A stretch of DNA of 7,877 nt. It comes from Flavobacteriaceae bacterium (GTDB lineage Bacteria > Bacteroidota > Bacteroidia > Flavobacteriales > Flavobacteriaceae). Shown piece by piece: positions 1-5,937 of this stretch (positions are counted from its first letter, which is position 1; each line of letters starts with the position of its first letter). The notes beneath the pieces were generated by a model. That model was not told the DNA's origin. It saw nothing but the letters and a program-made list of their open reading frames with translations, and made no database searches. Made by a program: the position numbers and the translations under genes. The stretch is from assembly GCA_947461915.1 (NCBI GenBank), contig CANHNG010000071.1, positions 1 to 7,877 of the forward strand. The letters are read 5' to 3'.

Positions 1-127
1 ATAAATAGTTATCCCCAAAACGCACCTAAAATTTTGATAAACAGCTAAAAACTTAAAAAAAAGAGATTACGGTCAACTTTTTTTAAATCCCCGCTTCCAA
101 ATTAATTAGAATTTTGAGAGTATTAAA

Positions 128-149
128 ATCAATATTGATAAGAATCTTA
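128..149. repeat. Two adjoining short palindromes upstream of the GH130 gene
   Basis: Bases 128-139 form a perfect 12-base palindrome (ATCAATATTGAT). Sharing its last T, bases 139-149 form an 11-base inverted repeat (TAAGA-A-TCTTA). They lie about 100-125 bases before the GH130 start, where a transcription factor could bind. In DNA this A+T-rich such palindromes also arise by chance, so the role is only a possibility. Confidence 0.3.
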
Positions 150-164
150 AATATAATTTTTATG

Positions 165-172
165 CAAATCTA
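165..172 (-). promoter_or_regulatory. Possible leftward Bacteroidota promoter
   Basis: Read on the minus strand this is TAGATTTG, a full match to the -7 consensus TAnnTTTG. A TTTG lies 22 bases upstream (198-195), slightly farther than the usual -33 spacing of about 19. No ATG follows on that strand within the window, so any transcript would serve a gene or RNA outside the left edge. I found no equally good rightward match for the GH130 operon in the 251-base leader. Confidence 0.25.
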
Positions 173-251
173 TTATTCTAGGCATTGGAAACTGCAAATA
201 GTTTATGGCAAAATTACGAATGATTACTGAAGTTTATAAAAATATCAAATC

Positions 252-1286
252 ATGGTTACAATAGAAAAACTTGGAATAATACTGAGTCCCACCAACAATG
301 AATTTGAAAACAATGGTGTGTTAAATCCCGGAATATATCAGGAAGGAAATACTGTACATATTTTATATCGAGCAGTACAAAACGGAAATATTTCGACTAT
401 AGGTTATGCAAAAACCGATGGTCCATTTAATATTGTCGAAAGACGTAATTATCCCTTGATTAACCGGGATTTCGATTATGAAAGTCGCGGAGTGGAGGAT
501 GCACGAATCGTCAAAATTGAAGATACTTATTATATAACCTACACGGCTTATGATGGTTCAAATGCAATGGGAGCACTCGCCACTTCAAAAGATTTGGTCA
601 CTTTTGAAAAACATGGAATAATCACGCCAAAAATAAACTATCAAAATTATGAACGCTATGCACTTTGCAATGGCTATAAATTAAATCCAAAATACCATCA
701 TTACTATCGGCTTCATAAAGAAATGGGATTAATTAATGACGATCTACGTTTACTGAGAGACAAAGATGTGGTACTTTTTCCAAGAAAAATAAAAGGGAAG
801 TTTGTCATGTTACACCGTATCTGGCCTGGAATTCAGATTGTATTTTTTGAACATTGGAGTGAATTGACTGACCTATTTTGGAAAAAATATATCGAAAATC
901 TGGCGGATTATATTGTTCTTGATCCTAAGGGAATTTTCGAAGTAAATTACATTGGAGCTGGAGGCCCTCCTATCGAAACGGCTGATGGCTGGTTATTAAT
1001 TTACCACAGTGCACAAGAAACAACAACAGGGTGTATTTATCATGCCAAGGCTGCCTTGTTGCAATTAGACAAACCCGAAGTTGAAATCTCAAGATTGGAT
1101 ATACCACTCTTCTCCCCCACCAAACAGTGGGAAATAGAAGGAGAAGTCAATGATGTAGTCTTCCCCACTGGTCACGCCTTGTTTGGAGAAGATCTTTATA
1201 TCTATTATGGCGCTGCTGACAAACATACAGCTGTTGTTAAAATGAAAATAAATGAATTGTTAAATGAATTAAAAATCAAATCCTAA
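252..1286 (+). CDS. Glycoside hydrolase family 130 protein (beta-mannoside phosphorylase or hydrolase-like)
   Basis: GH130 enzymes are five-bladed beta-propellers that cleave beta-mannosidic bonds, most by phosphorolysis and some by hydrolysis. The 344-residue protein has the usual family length and blade signatures: LNPG (24-27), YRAV (39-42), GVEDARI (80-86), YTAY (97-100), KDVVLFPRKIKGKF (171-184) with LHR (187-189), GAGGPP (235-240), YHS (251-253), VVFPTGHAL (302-310) and YYGAAD (318-323). D83 sits where the catalytic aspartate of the common EDPR motif lies; here the motif reads EDAR. Conserved basic residues (R84, R178, H188, R189, H308) could bind phosphate, but the sequence alone does not settle phosphorylase versus hydrolase. 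There is no signal peptide, so it should be cytoplasmic. The ATG was chosen because the family pattern (LGIILSPTNNEFE) starts within a few residues of it. It lies 11 bases before the glycosyltransferase gene, so the two are probably one operon. Some database records of this family carry misleading names unrelated to sugar chemistry. Confidence 0.88.
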   Translation: MVTIEKLGIILSPTNNEFENNGVLNPGIYQEGNTVHILYRAVQNGNISTIGYAKTDGPFNIVERRNYPLINRDFDYESRGVEDARIVKIEDTYYITYTAYDGSNAMGALATSKDLVTFEKHGIITPKINYQNYERYALCNGYKLNPKYHHYYRLHKEMGLINDDLRLLRDKDVVLFPRKIKGKFVMLHRIWPGIQIVFFEHWSELTDLFWKKYIENLADYIVLDPKGIFEVNYIGAGGPPIETADGWLLIYHSAQETTTGCIYHAKAALLQLDKPEVEISRLDIPLFSPTKQWEIEGEVNDVVFPTGHALFGEDLYIYYGAADKHTAVVKMKINELLNELKIKS

Positions 1287-1297
1287 AAATAAATAAC

Positions 1298-3550
1298 ATG
1301 AAATATGAAAAAGGAATAAAAATGCTGATTGTGAGTTCTTATCCACCTCGAGAATGTGGGTTGGCCACTTTTTCGAATGATATCGTTAACTCCGTAAAAA
1401 AAGTTTTTGGGAACACCCTTCCCATTGAAGTTTGTGCGCTACAAAATAGCAAACAGCAATTTGAATATGGGGCTGAGGTAAAATACATCATTACATCATC
1501 ATCTATAGAGGATTACAGACTAATTGCGGAAAAGATAAATGAGCGAAATGACATCGGAATGGTGTGCATACAACACGAATTTGGACTTCATGGTGGCGAA
1601 TATGGCGATTATTTCCTCGCTTTTCTACTGGCACTTAACAAACCTATAATTACGGTTTTTCACACGGTATTACCAGATCCAGAAGAAAAAAGAAAAAAAG
1701 TAGTTCAGGCAATTGTTGATTTGTCTAATAGAATTGTGGTGCTAACCAATAAATCAAAGGAGATTTTGACCGAAGAATATAGTTGTCAGGAATCGAAAAT
1801 AAATATAATTCCCCATGGAACACATACCGTACTTTGGGAACAAAAGGAACTATTGAAAGACAAATATCACTATTCGGATAAAATCGTGATGTCTACATTT
1901 GGACTGATTAGCGAAAACAAAAACATTGAAACTGTGTTATATGCCTTACCTAGAATCGTTACTAAACATCCTGAAGTCATATATATGATCATAGGAAAAA
2001 CACATCCTGAAATAGTCAAAAGAGAAGGCGAAAAATACCGAAAAAAACTAATAGATATTGTCAAAGAACTTAAGTTAGAAAATAATGTCCTGTTTATAAA
2101 TGAATATCTTGAATTGAAACAATTATTGGAATATTTAACCTTGTCAGACATTTATTTATTTTCTTCCAAAGACCCCAATCAGGCGGTGAGCGGCACCTTT
2201 GCCTATGCGCTTAGTTGTGGTTGCGCTGTTATCTCCACACCAATACCCCATGCCTTAGAAGCCTTGGAAGATGGCAACGGAATATTATTGAAGGCGTTTG
2301 ACAATCCTCTTGAATTTCAAAAAGCCATATTGGAACTTATTGAAAATAAAGAAAAACGAGTTGCAATGGAAAAAAATGCTTATTCCCTCTCCCATTCGAC
2401 AATTTGGGAAAATGTTGCCATCAAATATGGGCTATTATTTGGAGAATTAACGAACCGCGAAGAAGATTTGAAATTCAGCTTACCCCCAATAAAAATAGAC
2501 CATATTAAGAAACTTACCACGGATTATGGAATGTTGCAATTTTCAAAATTTAGCGAGCCGGACCCTGAATCGGGTTACACCTTAGATGACAATGCGAGAG
2601 CATTAATCAATATTGTGATGTATTATTCTCTTTACTACGATGAAGACGTTTTAAAATTGGCGGATATCTATTTGAATTTTATAGAAGATATTCAACGAGA
2701 AGATGGTTTTTTTGACAATTATAAAAATTTTGATCACCAATTAACTTTACAAAATTTAGAAGTCAATCTTGAAGATGCCAATGGCAGAACACTATGGAGT
2801 CTGGGTTATGTCATTTCACACAAAGAAATACTTCCTTTAGATTTAGTACTTAGAGCCGAAAATTGTTGGAAAAACGTATCCAAAAGAATATACGAGATAA
2901 CCTCGCCAAGGGCTATCGCCTATACCCTAAAAGGATTGTATTACTACTATTCCATTTATCCAGAAGAAACTGTTCGGGTATATATTGAGCAACTTGCCGA
3001 TAAGTTATTGGAGCTTTATAATATCAATTCTGAGGAATCTTGGTGCTGGTATGAGGATTACATGACTTATGTGAACAATGTTCTCCCCGAAGCAATGATG
3101 TTCAGCTATTTGGCAATAGGAGAACCCAAATATTTAAAAATTGCCACAATAACCTTTGATTTTCTTTTGTCACACTATTTCATGAAGGGGCAACTCAAGG
3201 TAATATCTAATAGAGGATGGTTCAAGAAAGAAAACGAAAGAGTATTTTATGGAGAACAACCCATTGAAGTGGCAACTACAATAATCACTTTAGATTTATT
3301 TTACCAAATAACTGGAAACGTAAAATATAAAGAACAAATTGAAGTAGCTTTTAATTGGTTTTTAGGAAACAATCACCTGAAACAAATTATGTACAACACC
3401 GAAAACGGAGCTTCTTATGATGGATTAGAAGACACTATAATTAACATTAACCAAGGAGCAGAATCTACTTTGTGTTTTTTTAAAGCAAGATTAATCATGA
3501 ATAAATATTCAGAAAAAGCCGTTCAAAAAACAAAGATATTGGAGATTTGA
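1298..3550 (+). CDS. GT4-like glycosyltransferase fused to a C-terminal helical, toroid-like domain
   Basis: A 750-residue two-part protein. Residues about 8-385 form a GT-B glycosyltransferase: an N-terminal strand and glycine turn (MLIVSSYPP then RECGLATF, 9-25), QHEFG (92-96), HT (122-123), PHG (172-174), the second Rossmann half opening at STFGLISENKN (199-209), and the sugar-nucleotide region NQAVSGTFAYALSCG (294-308). The usual E-x7-E pair of GT4 enzymes is replaced by Q295 and Y303. Residues about 400-740 are helical repeats with SGYTLDDNARAL (425-436), EDANGRTLWSLG (492-503), WCWYEDYMTYVNNVLPEA (582-599), YGEQPIEVATT (651-661) and NQGAESTLCF (718-727), resembling an (alpha/alpha) barrel of sugar-active enzymes; I cannot name its activity. 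No signal peptide or membrane segment is seen. Either ATG 1298 or ATG 1322 could be the start. The second has AAGGA six bases upstream and begins right at the first beta strand. Donor and acceptor sugars are unknown; the GH130 partner hints at mannose. Confidence 0.82.
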   Translation: MKYEKGIKMLIVSSYPPRECGLATFSNDIVNSVKKVFGNTLPIEVCALQNSKQQFEYGAEVKYIITSSSIEDYRLIAEKINERNDIGMVCIQHEFGLHGGEYGDYFLAFLLALNKPIITVFHTVLPDPEEKRKKVVQAIVDLSNRIVVLTNKSKEILTEEYSCQESKINIIPHGTHTVLWEQKELLKDKYHYSDKIVMSTFGLISENKNIETVLYALPRIVTKHPEVIYMIIGKTHPEIVKREGEKYRKKLIDIVKELKLENNVLFINEYLELKQLLEYLTLSDIYLFSSKDPNQAVSGTFAYALSCGCAVISTPIPHALEALEDGNGILLKAFDNPLEFQKAILELIENKEKRVAMEKNAYSLSHSTIWENVAIKYGLLFGELTNREEDLKFSLPPIKIDHIKKLTTDYGMLQFSKFSEPDPESGYTLDDNARALINIVMYYSLYYDEDVLKLADIYLNFIEDIQREDGFFDNYKNFDHQLTLQNLEVNLEDANGRTLWSLGYVISHKEILPLDLVLRAENCWKNVSKRIYEITSPRAIAYTLKGLYYYYSIYPEETVRVYIEQLADKLLELYNINSEESWCWYEDYMTYVNNVLPEAMMFSYLAIGEPKYLKIATITFDFLLSHYFMKGQLKVISNRGWFKKENERVFYGEQPIEVATTIITLDLFYQITGNVKYKEQIEVAFNWFLGNNHLKQIMYNTENGASYDGLEDTIININQGAESTLCFFKARLIMNKYSEKAVQKTKILEI
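1311..1315 (+). promoter_or_regulatory. Possible ribosome binding site for the alternative glycosyltransferase start
   Basis: AAGGA lies six bases before the ATG at 1322, the ninth codon of the longer reading. Because this lineage rarely uses Shine-Dalgarno sequences, it is only modest support for the shorter start. That start does place the initiating Met directly at the first beta strand of the glycosyltransferase fold. Confidence 0.3.
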
Positions 3551-3565
3551 AAAAATTTATTTTTT
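3550..3565. terminator. Possible weak A/T hairpin between convergent genes
   Basis: Six A bases (3550-3555), a four-base loop TTTA and six T bases (3560-3565) could fold on either strand, right between the glycosyltransferase and cysteine desulfurase stop codons. TTTGAA (3546-3551) and TTCAAA (3574-3579) form a second, wider inverted repeat. There is no G-C stem, so it is a poor intrinsic terminator. It is listed because the two converging genes have only 13 bases in which to stop transcription. Confidence 0.22.
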
Positions 3566-4688
3566 AAATACTCTTCAAAGCATCCAACAACAAATTCAAA
3601 TCTTCTTTGGTATTGAAATGACTAAAGGAAATCCGTAAACTTGGTTTTTGTAAATTCTCATTCGAAAGTGTCTCTGCCAGGACATGAGATGGTCTGTTAC
3701 TGCCAGACTGGCAAGCACTTCCTCGTGAAACAGCAATACCTTTCATGTCTAAATAAAACAAAATCATCGCGGTTTTGTCTTGCGAAAAAGGCAATAAAAC
3801 ATTCAAAATAGTATAAAAACCCTCTTGAGTACCATTGATTTCAAAATTCGGAAATTCAATCTCGAGTTGGCTAATCAAATAATTTTTTAAATCCAAAATA
3901 TGACTCCTTTCCCTATCCAAATTGTCATAAGAAAGTACTATAGCCTTTGCCATACCAGCAATCTGATGCACAGATTCGGTTCCAGGTCTTAACCCTTTTT
4001 CTTGTTCGCCACCATAAAAAAGAGGCTGCAATCCAGAATTTTTTCTTACATAAGCAAAACCCATCCCTTTTGGTCCATGAAATTTGTGAGCACTTGCCAC
4101 CATAAAATCAATAGGCAGTGTTTGCAAATCAATTTCAGTTTTACCTATGGATTGCACCATATCCGAATGAAAAAGCGCATGGTGTTGTTGACAAATACGT
4201 CCCACTTTATCCAAATCCAACACCGTTCCTATTTCGTTATTGACATGCATCAGGCTTACCAAGGTTTTTGTTTCTTGGGAAAGCAAATCCACCAAATCTG
4301 TAATATCAATTTCGCCATTAGGTTTAACCGCCACATAATCCACTTGAATGTCAAACTCTTTTTGCAAGGCTTGTGCCGTAAATAAAACAGCGTGATGTTC
4401 TATTTTACTGGTAATAATTCGTTTTACCCCCAAATCTTTTACCGCCGAACGAAGAATCCAATTATTAGCTTCTGTTCCGCAGGAAGTGAAAATAATTTCT
4501 TGGGAAGAAGAATTTAACTGTTTAGCGATTGCTTTTCTAGAAAGTTCTATAATACTTTTAGCGTTTCTCCCAAAACTATGCGTTGACGAGGGATTACCAT
4601 AGTCTTCCAATAACACTTTTGTCATTTCCTGAACTACTTCCGGACGTAGTTGTGTGGTAGAGGCGTTATCGAGATATACTTTTTTCAT
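3564..4688 (-). CDS. Cysteine desulfurase, NifS/IscS-type (class V aminotransferase fold)
   Basis: A PLP enzyme that takes sulfur from L-cysteine, giving alanine and an enzyme persulfide used for Fe-S clusters, thiolated tRNA or other cofactors. Numbered from the ATG at 4688, the 374 residues show the hallmark start YLDNASTT (5-12), GNPSSTHSFGR (31-41), TSCGTEANNW (68-77), the cofactor-stacking histidine in EHH (97-99), HVNNEIGT (148-155), the PLP lysine K202 in SAHKFHGPKG, RPGTES (234-239) and the catalytic cysteine C326 in SRGSACQSGS. The active-site loop places it in the NifS/IscS group rather than the SufS group. The frame stays open 15 codons upstream to an ATG at 4733, but the family begins at MKKVYLDNA and a -7 promoter element lies between the two starts, so 4688 is preferred. 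No scaffold (iscU), regulator or tRNA thiolase gene is adjacent, so its sulfur acceptor cannot be inferred. Typical soluble cytoplasmic enzyme; all key residues are present. Confidence 0.95.
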   Translation of the reverse strand: MKKVYLDNASTTQLRPEVVQEMTKVLLEDYGNPSSTHSFGRNAKSIIELSRKAIAKQLNSSSQEIIFTSCGTEANNWILRSAVKDLGVKRIITSKIEHHAVLFTAQALQKEFDIQVDYVAVKPNGEIDITDLVDLLSQETKTLVSLMHVNNEIGTVLDLDKVGRICQQHHALFHSDMVQSIGKTEIDLQTLPIDFMVASAHKFHGPKGMGFAYVRKNSGLQPLFYGGEQEKGLRPGTESVHQIAGMAKAIVLSYDNLDRERSHILDLKNYLISQLEIEFPNFEINGTQEGFYTILNVLLPFSQDKTAMILFYLDMKGIAVSRGSACQSGSNRPSHVLAETLSNENLQKPSLRISFSHFNTKEDLNLLLDALKSI

Positions 4689-4693
4689 TGGCG

Positions 4694-4701
4694 CAAAGTT
4701 A
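4694..4701 (-). promoter_or_regulatory. -7 promoter element of the cysteine desulfurase gene
   Basis: On the minus strand this reads TAACTTTG, a perfect match to TAnnTTTG, followed by CGCCA and then the ATG at 4688. No TTG is found at the usual -33 distance. With a transcript start a few bases downstream of the element, the mRNA would have almost no leader. The element lies between the two in-frame ATGs and so supports the start at 4688 over 4733. Confidence 0.45.
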
Positions 4702-4751
4702 TGAAATATGAATTGTGATTTGACTAATGTCAATTGGAGAATTAAATTAAC

Positions 4752-5303
4752 TTATTTACTATTCTGCTTGATAAATACCTCCGTGGCTCCCAAGCCGTAT
4801 TTTTGATAATTGCCGTCTTGAAATACAACATTTTCATAACGCCCCAATAAAAAATCCAATTCCGATTTTAAAATTCCTTCGCCAACACCGTGAATAAAAA
4901 CAATTTTCGGGATTCGGTTTCGTATAGCAAATTCTAGTTGTCGTTTTGCCGTTTCAGACTGCAAGGTGAGGATGTCATAATTAGACATGCTACGATGATG
5001 GGAAACCAATTTTTCGATGTGTAAATCAAATTCCGGTGCCGAAATCTCATGCTTATCTTTGCGTTCTTTGACGAAACTTCGGGGTTTTGGAATTTCTTTT
5101 TCCTTAGCAATAGAATGAGCATTAATACTTTTAATAGAATCTAATAAGTTGCTAGAATTTTTTATTTTAAGTAATTCATTTTCAAAAAAAGTCATCATAA
5201 AACCATCCTCCGTCTCTATGGTCACTTCCTTATCCTTGGCCGAAACCACCACGCCATTTATAGCCTCATCAAGTACGCTAACCTTATCTCCTTTACTAAA
5301 CAT
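4752..5303 (-). CDS. Stand-alone Smr-domain protein with N-terminal beta-barrel
   Basis: Smr domains are nucleic-acid-binding, sometimes endonucleolytic modules, first known from the C-terminus of MutS2. This 183-residue protein has no MutS ATPase. Residues 1-48 look like a small SH3-type barrel (KGDKVSVLD, GVVVSAKDKEVTIETEDG). A charged linker (about 49-88, rich in Lys and Glu) follows. The Smr domain spans about 92-178, with FDLHIEKL (92-99), the HGVGEGIL loop (138-145) and GLGATEVFI (170-178). The canonical LDLHG is FDLHI here; the DxH pair is kept. This arrangement matches the Bacteroidota proteins annotated as DUF2027/Smr. The ATG is the only sensible start and overlaps the end of the upstream small membrane-protein gene by 8 bases, suggesting translational coupling. 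The cysteine desulfurase gene lies 63 bases downstream. A role in RNA or DNA processing is a family inference; no specific substrate can be read from the sequence. Confidence 0.88.
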   Translation of the reverse strand: MFSKGDKVSVLDEAINGVVVSAKDKEVTIETEDGFMMTFFENELLKIKNSSNLLDSIKSINAHSIAKEKEIPKPRSFVKERKDKHEISAPEFDLHIEKLVSHHRSMSNYDILTLQSETAKRQLEFAIRNRIPKIVFIHGVGEGILKSELDFLLGRYENVVFQDGNYQKYGLGATEVFIKQNSK

Positions 5304-5478
5304 TATCTTCTTCTTTTTGTTTATTTTTACTTGATGTTTTACTACTCAAACGCATCATCCCGAACATAAAAACCACAATGGCAATAACCATTACATATAC
5401 ATTTTTTTGTGCACTTCTTTGCTCGTATAAGGCAACTAGGATTGCCAAAATCAATATCGGAATTACAATCTTTTTCAT
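5296..5478 (-). CDS. Small two-helix membrane protein, unknown function
   Basis: A 60-residue protein with a short basic start (MKK), a first hydrophobic helix at about 4-18 (IVIPILILAILVALY), a short polar turn (EQRSAQKN, 19-26), a second helix at about 27-43 (VYVMVIAIVVFMFGMM), and a highly charged tail (44-60, Lys/Ser then Glu/Asp). I do not recognise a named family. That it is a real gene is supported by the membrane-protein layout, by a perfect -7 promoter element about 20 bases upstream of its ATG, and by its 8-base overlap with the Smr gene. The charged tail is probably cytoplasmic if both helices span the membrane. Its position in front of the Smr gene might mean that it works with that protein, but this is only a neighbourhood inference. 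Confidence 0.75.
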   Translation of the reverse strand: MKKIVIPILILAILVALYEQRSAQKNVYVMVIAIVVFMFGMMRLSSKTSSKNKQKEEDNV

Positions 5479-5498
5479 ATCTTTAACCGTTGGATTTC

Positions 5499-5506
5499 CA
5501 AAAGTA
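5499..5506 (-). promoter_or_regulatory. -7 promoter element of the small membrane protein-Smr operon
   Basis: On the minus strand this reads TACTTTTG, a full match to TAnnTTTG, 20 bases before the ATG at 5478. A clear -33 TTG is missing. It lies in the 101-base gap that separates this unit from the divergent DUF2752 gene. Confidence 0.45.
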
Positions 5507-5579
5507 AGGAACTTTAAAATAGTATCATTTAGTATTGAAAATGTTTTTTGTTAAATAGTAATTCAAAAAAATAGCACCT

Positions 5580-5858
5580 TTGAATTTAGAAAAATATATG
5601 CTTCCCTGTTGGAGTAAAACCCTTTTCGGAGTGGAGTGTTTGGGTTGTGGCTTGCAACGCGCTTTCCTCCTACTACTCAAAGGCCGCTTTATTAGCGCCT
5701 TTCAAATGTATCCTGCAATTTATGTAACGCTGTTGTTTTTTGGTTTAATCGGCTTAAACCTAGCGGACAAAAGTAGAAATTACCAGAAATCCATCATAGT
5801 GATGGCGGTTCTTACAGGATTTTTTATGCTCGGGGGCTATCTCTATAAAAACTATTAA
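5580..5858 (+). CDS. DUF2752 family small membrane protein
   Basis: A protein of 92 residues if translation starts at the TTG at 5580, or 86 from the ATG at 5598. It carries the DUF2752 signature: a proline-cysteine (MLPC), then KTLFG, then ECLGCGLQRAF, followed by LLKGRFISAFQMYPA. The cysteines (C10, C20 and C23 from the TTG) and the GCGxxR core are the family's conserved features. A hydrophobic segment follows at about 46-60 and another at about 71-87, so it sits in the membrane. Its biochemical role is unknown; a metal- or redox-related use of the cysteines is possible but unproven. The start is uncertain: the codons before the ATG (NLEKY) read like coding sequence and resemble homologues I recall, whereas TTG starts are uncommon. 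The gene diverges from the small membrane-protein gene on the other strand and stands 79 bases before the prenyltransferase. Confidence 0.8.
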   Translation: MNLEKYMLPCWSKTLFGVECLGCGLQRAFLLLLKGRFISAFQMYPAIYVTLLFFGLIGLNLADKSRNYQKSIIVMAVLTGFFMLGGYLYKNY

Positions 5859-5894
5859 AATAGAACCATCAGACCTCTTGTTGTGCTTATTTGA

Positions 5895-5902
5895 TATATT
5901 TG
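5895..5902 (+). promoter_or_regulatory. -7 promoter element of the prenyltransferase-maf operon
   Basis: TATATTTG followed by C matches the Bacteroidota -7 consensus exactly, 35 bases before the chosen ATG at 5938, giving a leader of roughly 30 bases. No good -33 TTG at the usual spacing was found (the nearest, 5878-5883, is too close). It supports rejecting the upstream in-frame starts at 5878 and 5905. Confidence 0.45.
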
Positions 5903-5937
5903 CAATGCTTTTTTTAAAATCAACCAAAAAAAACTCC

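Noticed and set aside
53..86. Inverted A-run and T-run (TTAAAAAAA ... TTTTTTTAA) resembling a terminator
   Set aside because: A/T-only stem with a 16-base loop; too weak to support a terminator and no gene is seen ending there.
162..230. 22-codon open frame just before the GH130 gene, a possible leader peptide
   Set aside because: No promoter, regulatory codon run or attenuator-like hairpin accompanies it; this length is expected by chance.
1870..2151. 93-codon open frame on the minus strand inside the glycosyltransferase gene
   Set aside because: Fully inside a well-supported coding region in the opposite direction; low-complexity Ser/Phe/Ile-rich product with no domain.
4002..4385. 127-codon plus-strand open frame within the cysteine desulfurase gene
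   Set aside because: Antisense shadow of a gene with all catalytic motifs present; His/Phe/Ile-rich product with no recognisable family.
4934..5122. 62-codon minus-strand frame inside the Smr gene
   Set aside because: Alternative frame of the Smr gene, which has clear domain motifs in the other frame.
5149..5334. 61-codon plus-strand frame with a hydrophobic end, opposite the Smr and small membrane-protein genes
   Set aside because: Antisense to two supported genes; the hydrophobic tail comes from the complement of Lys/Glu-rich codons.
5548..5582. TTG followed by CACCTTTG as a promoter for the DUF2752 gene
   Set aside because: The spacing of 24 bases is too long and the -7 match is incomplete (CA instead of TA).
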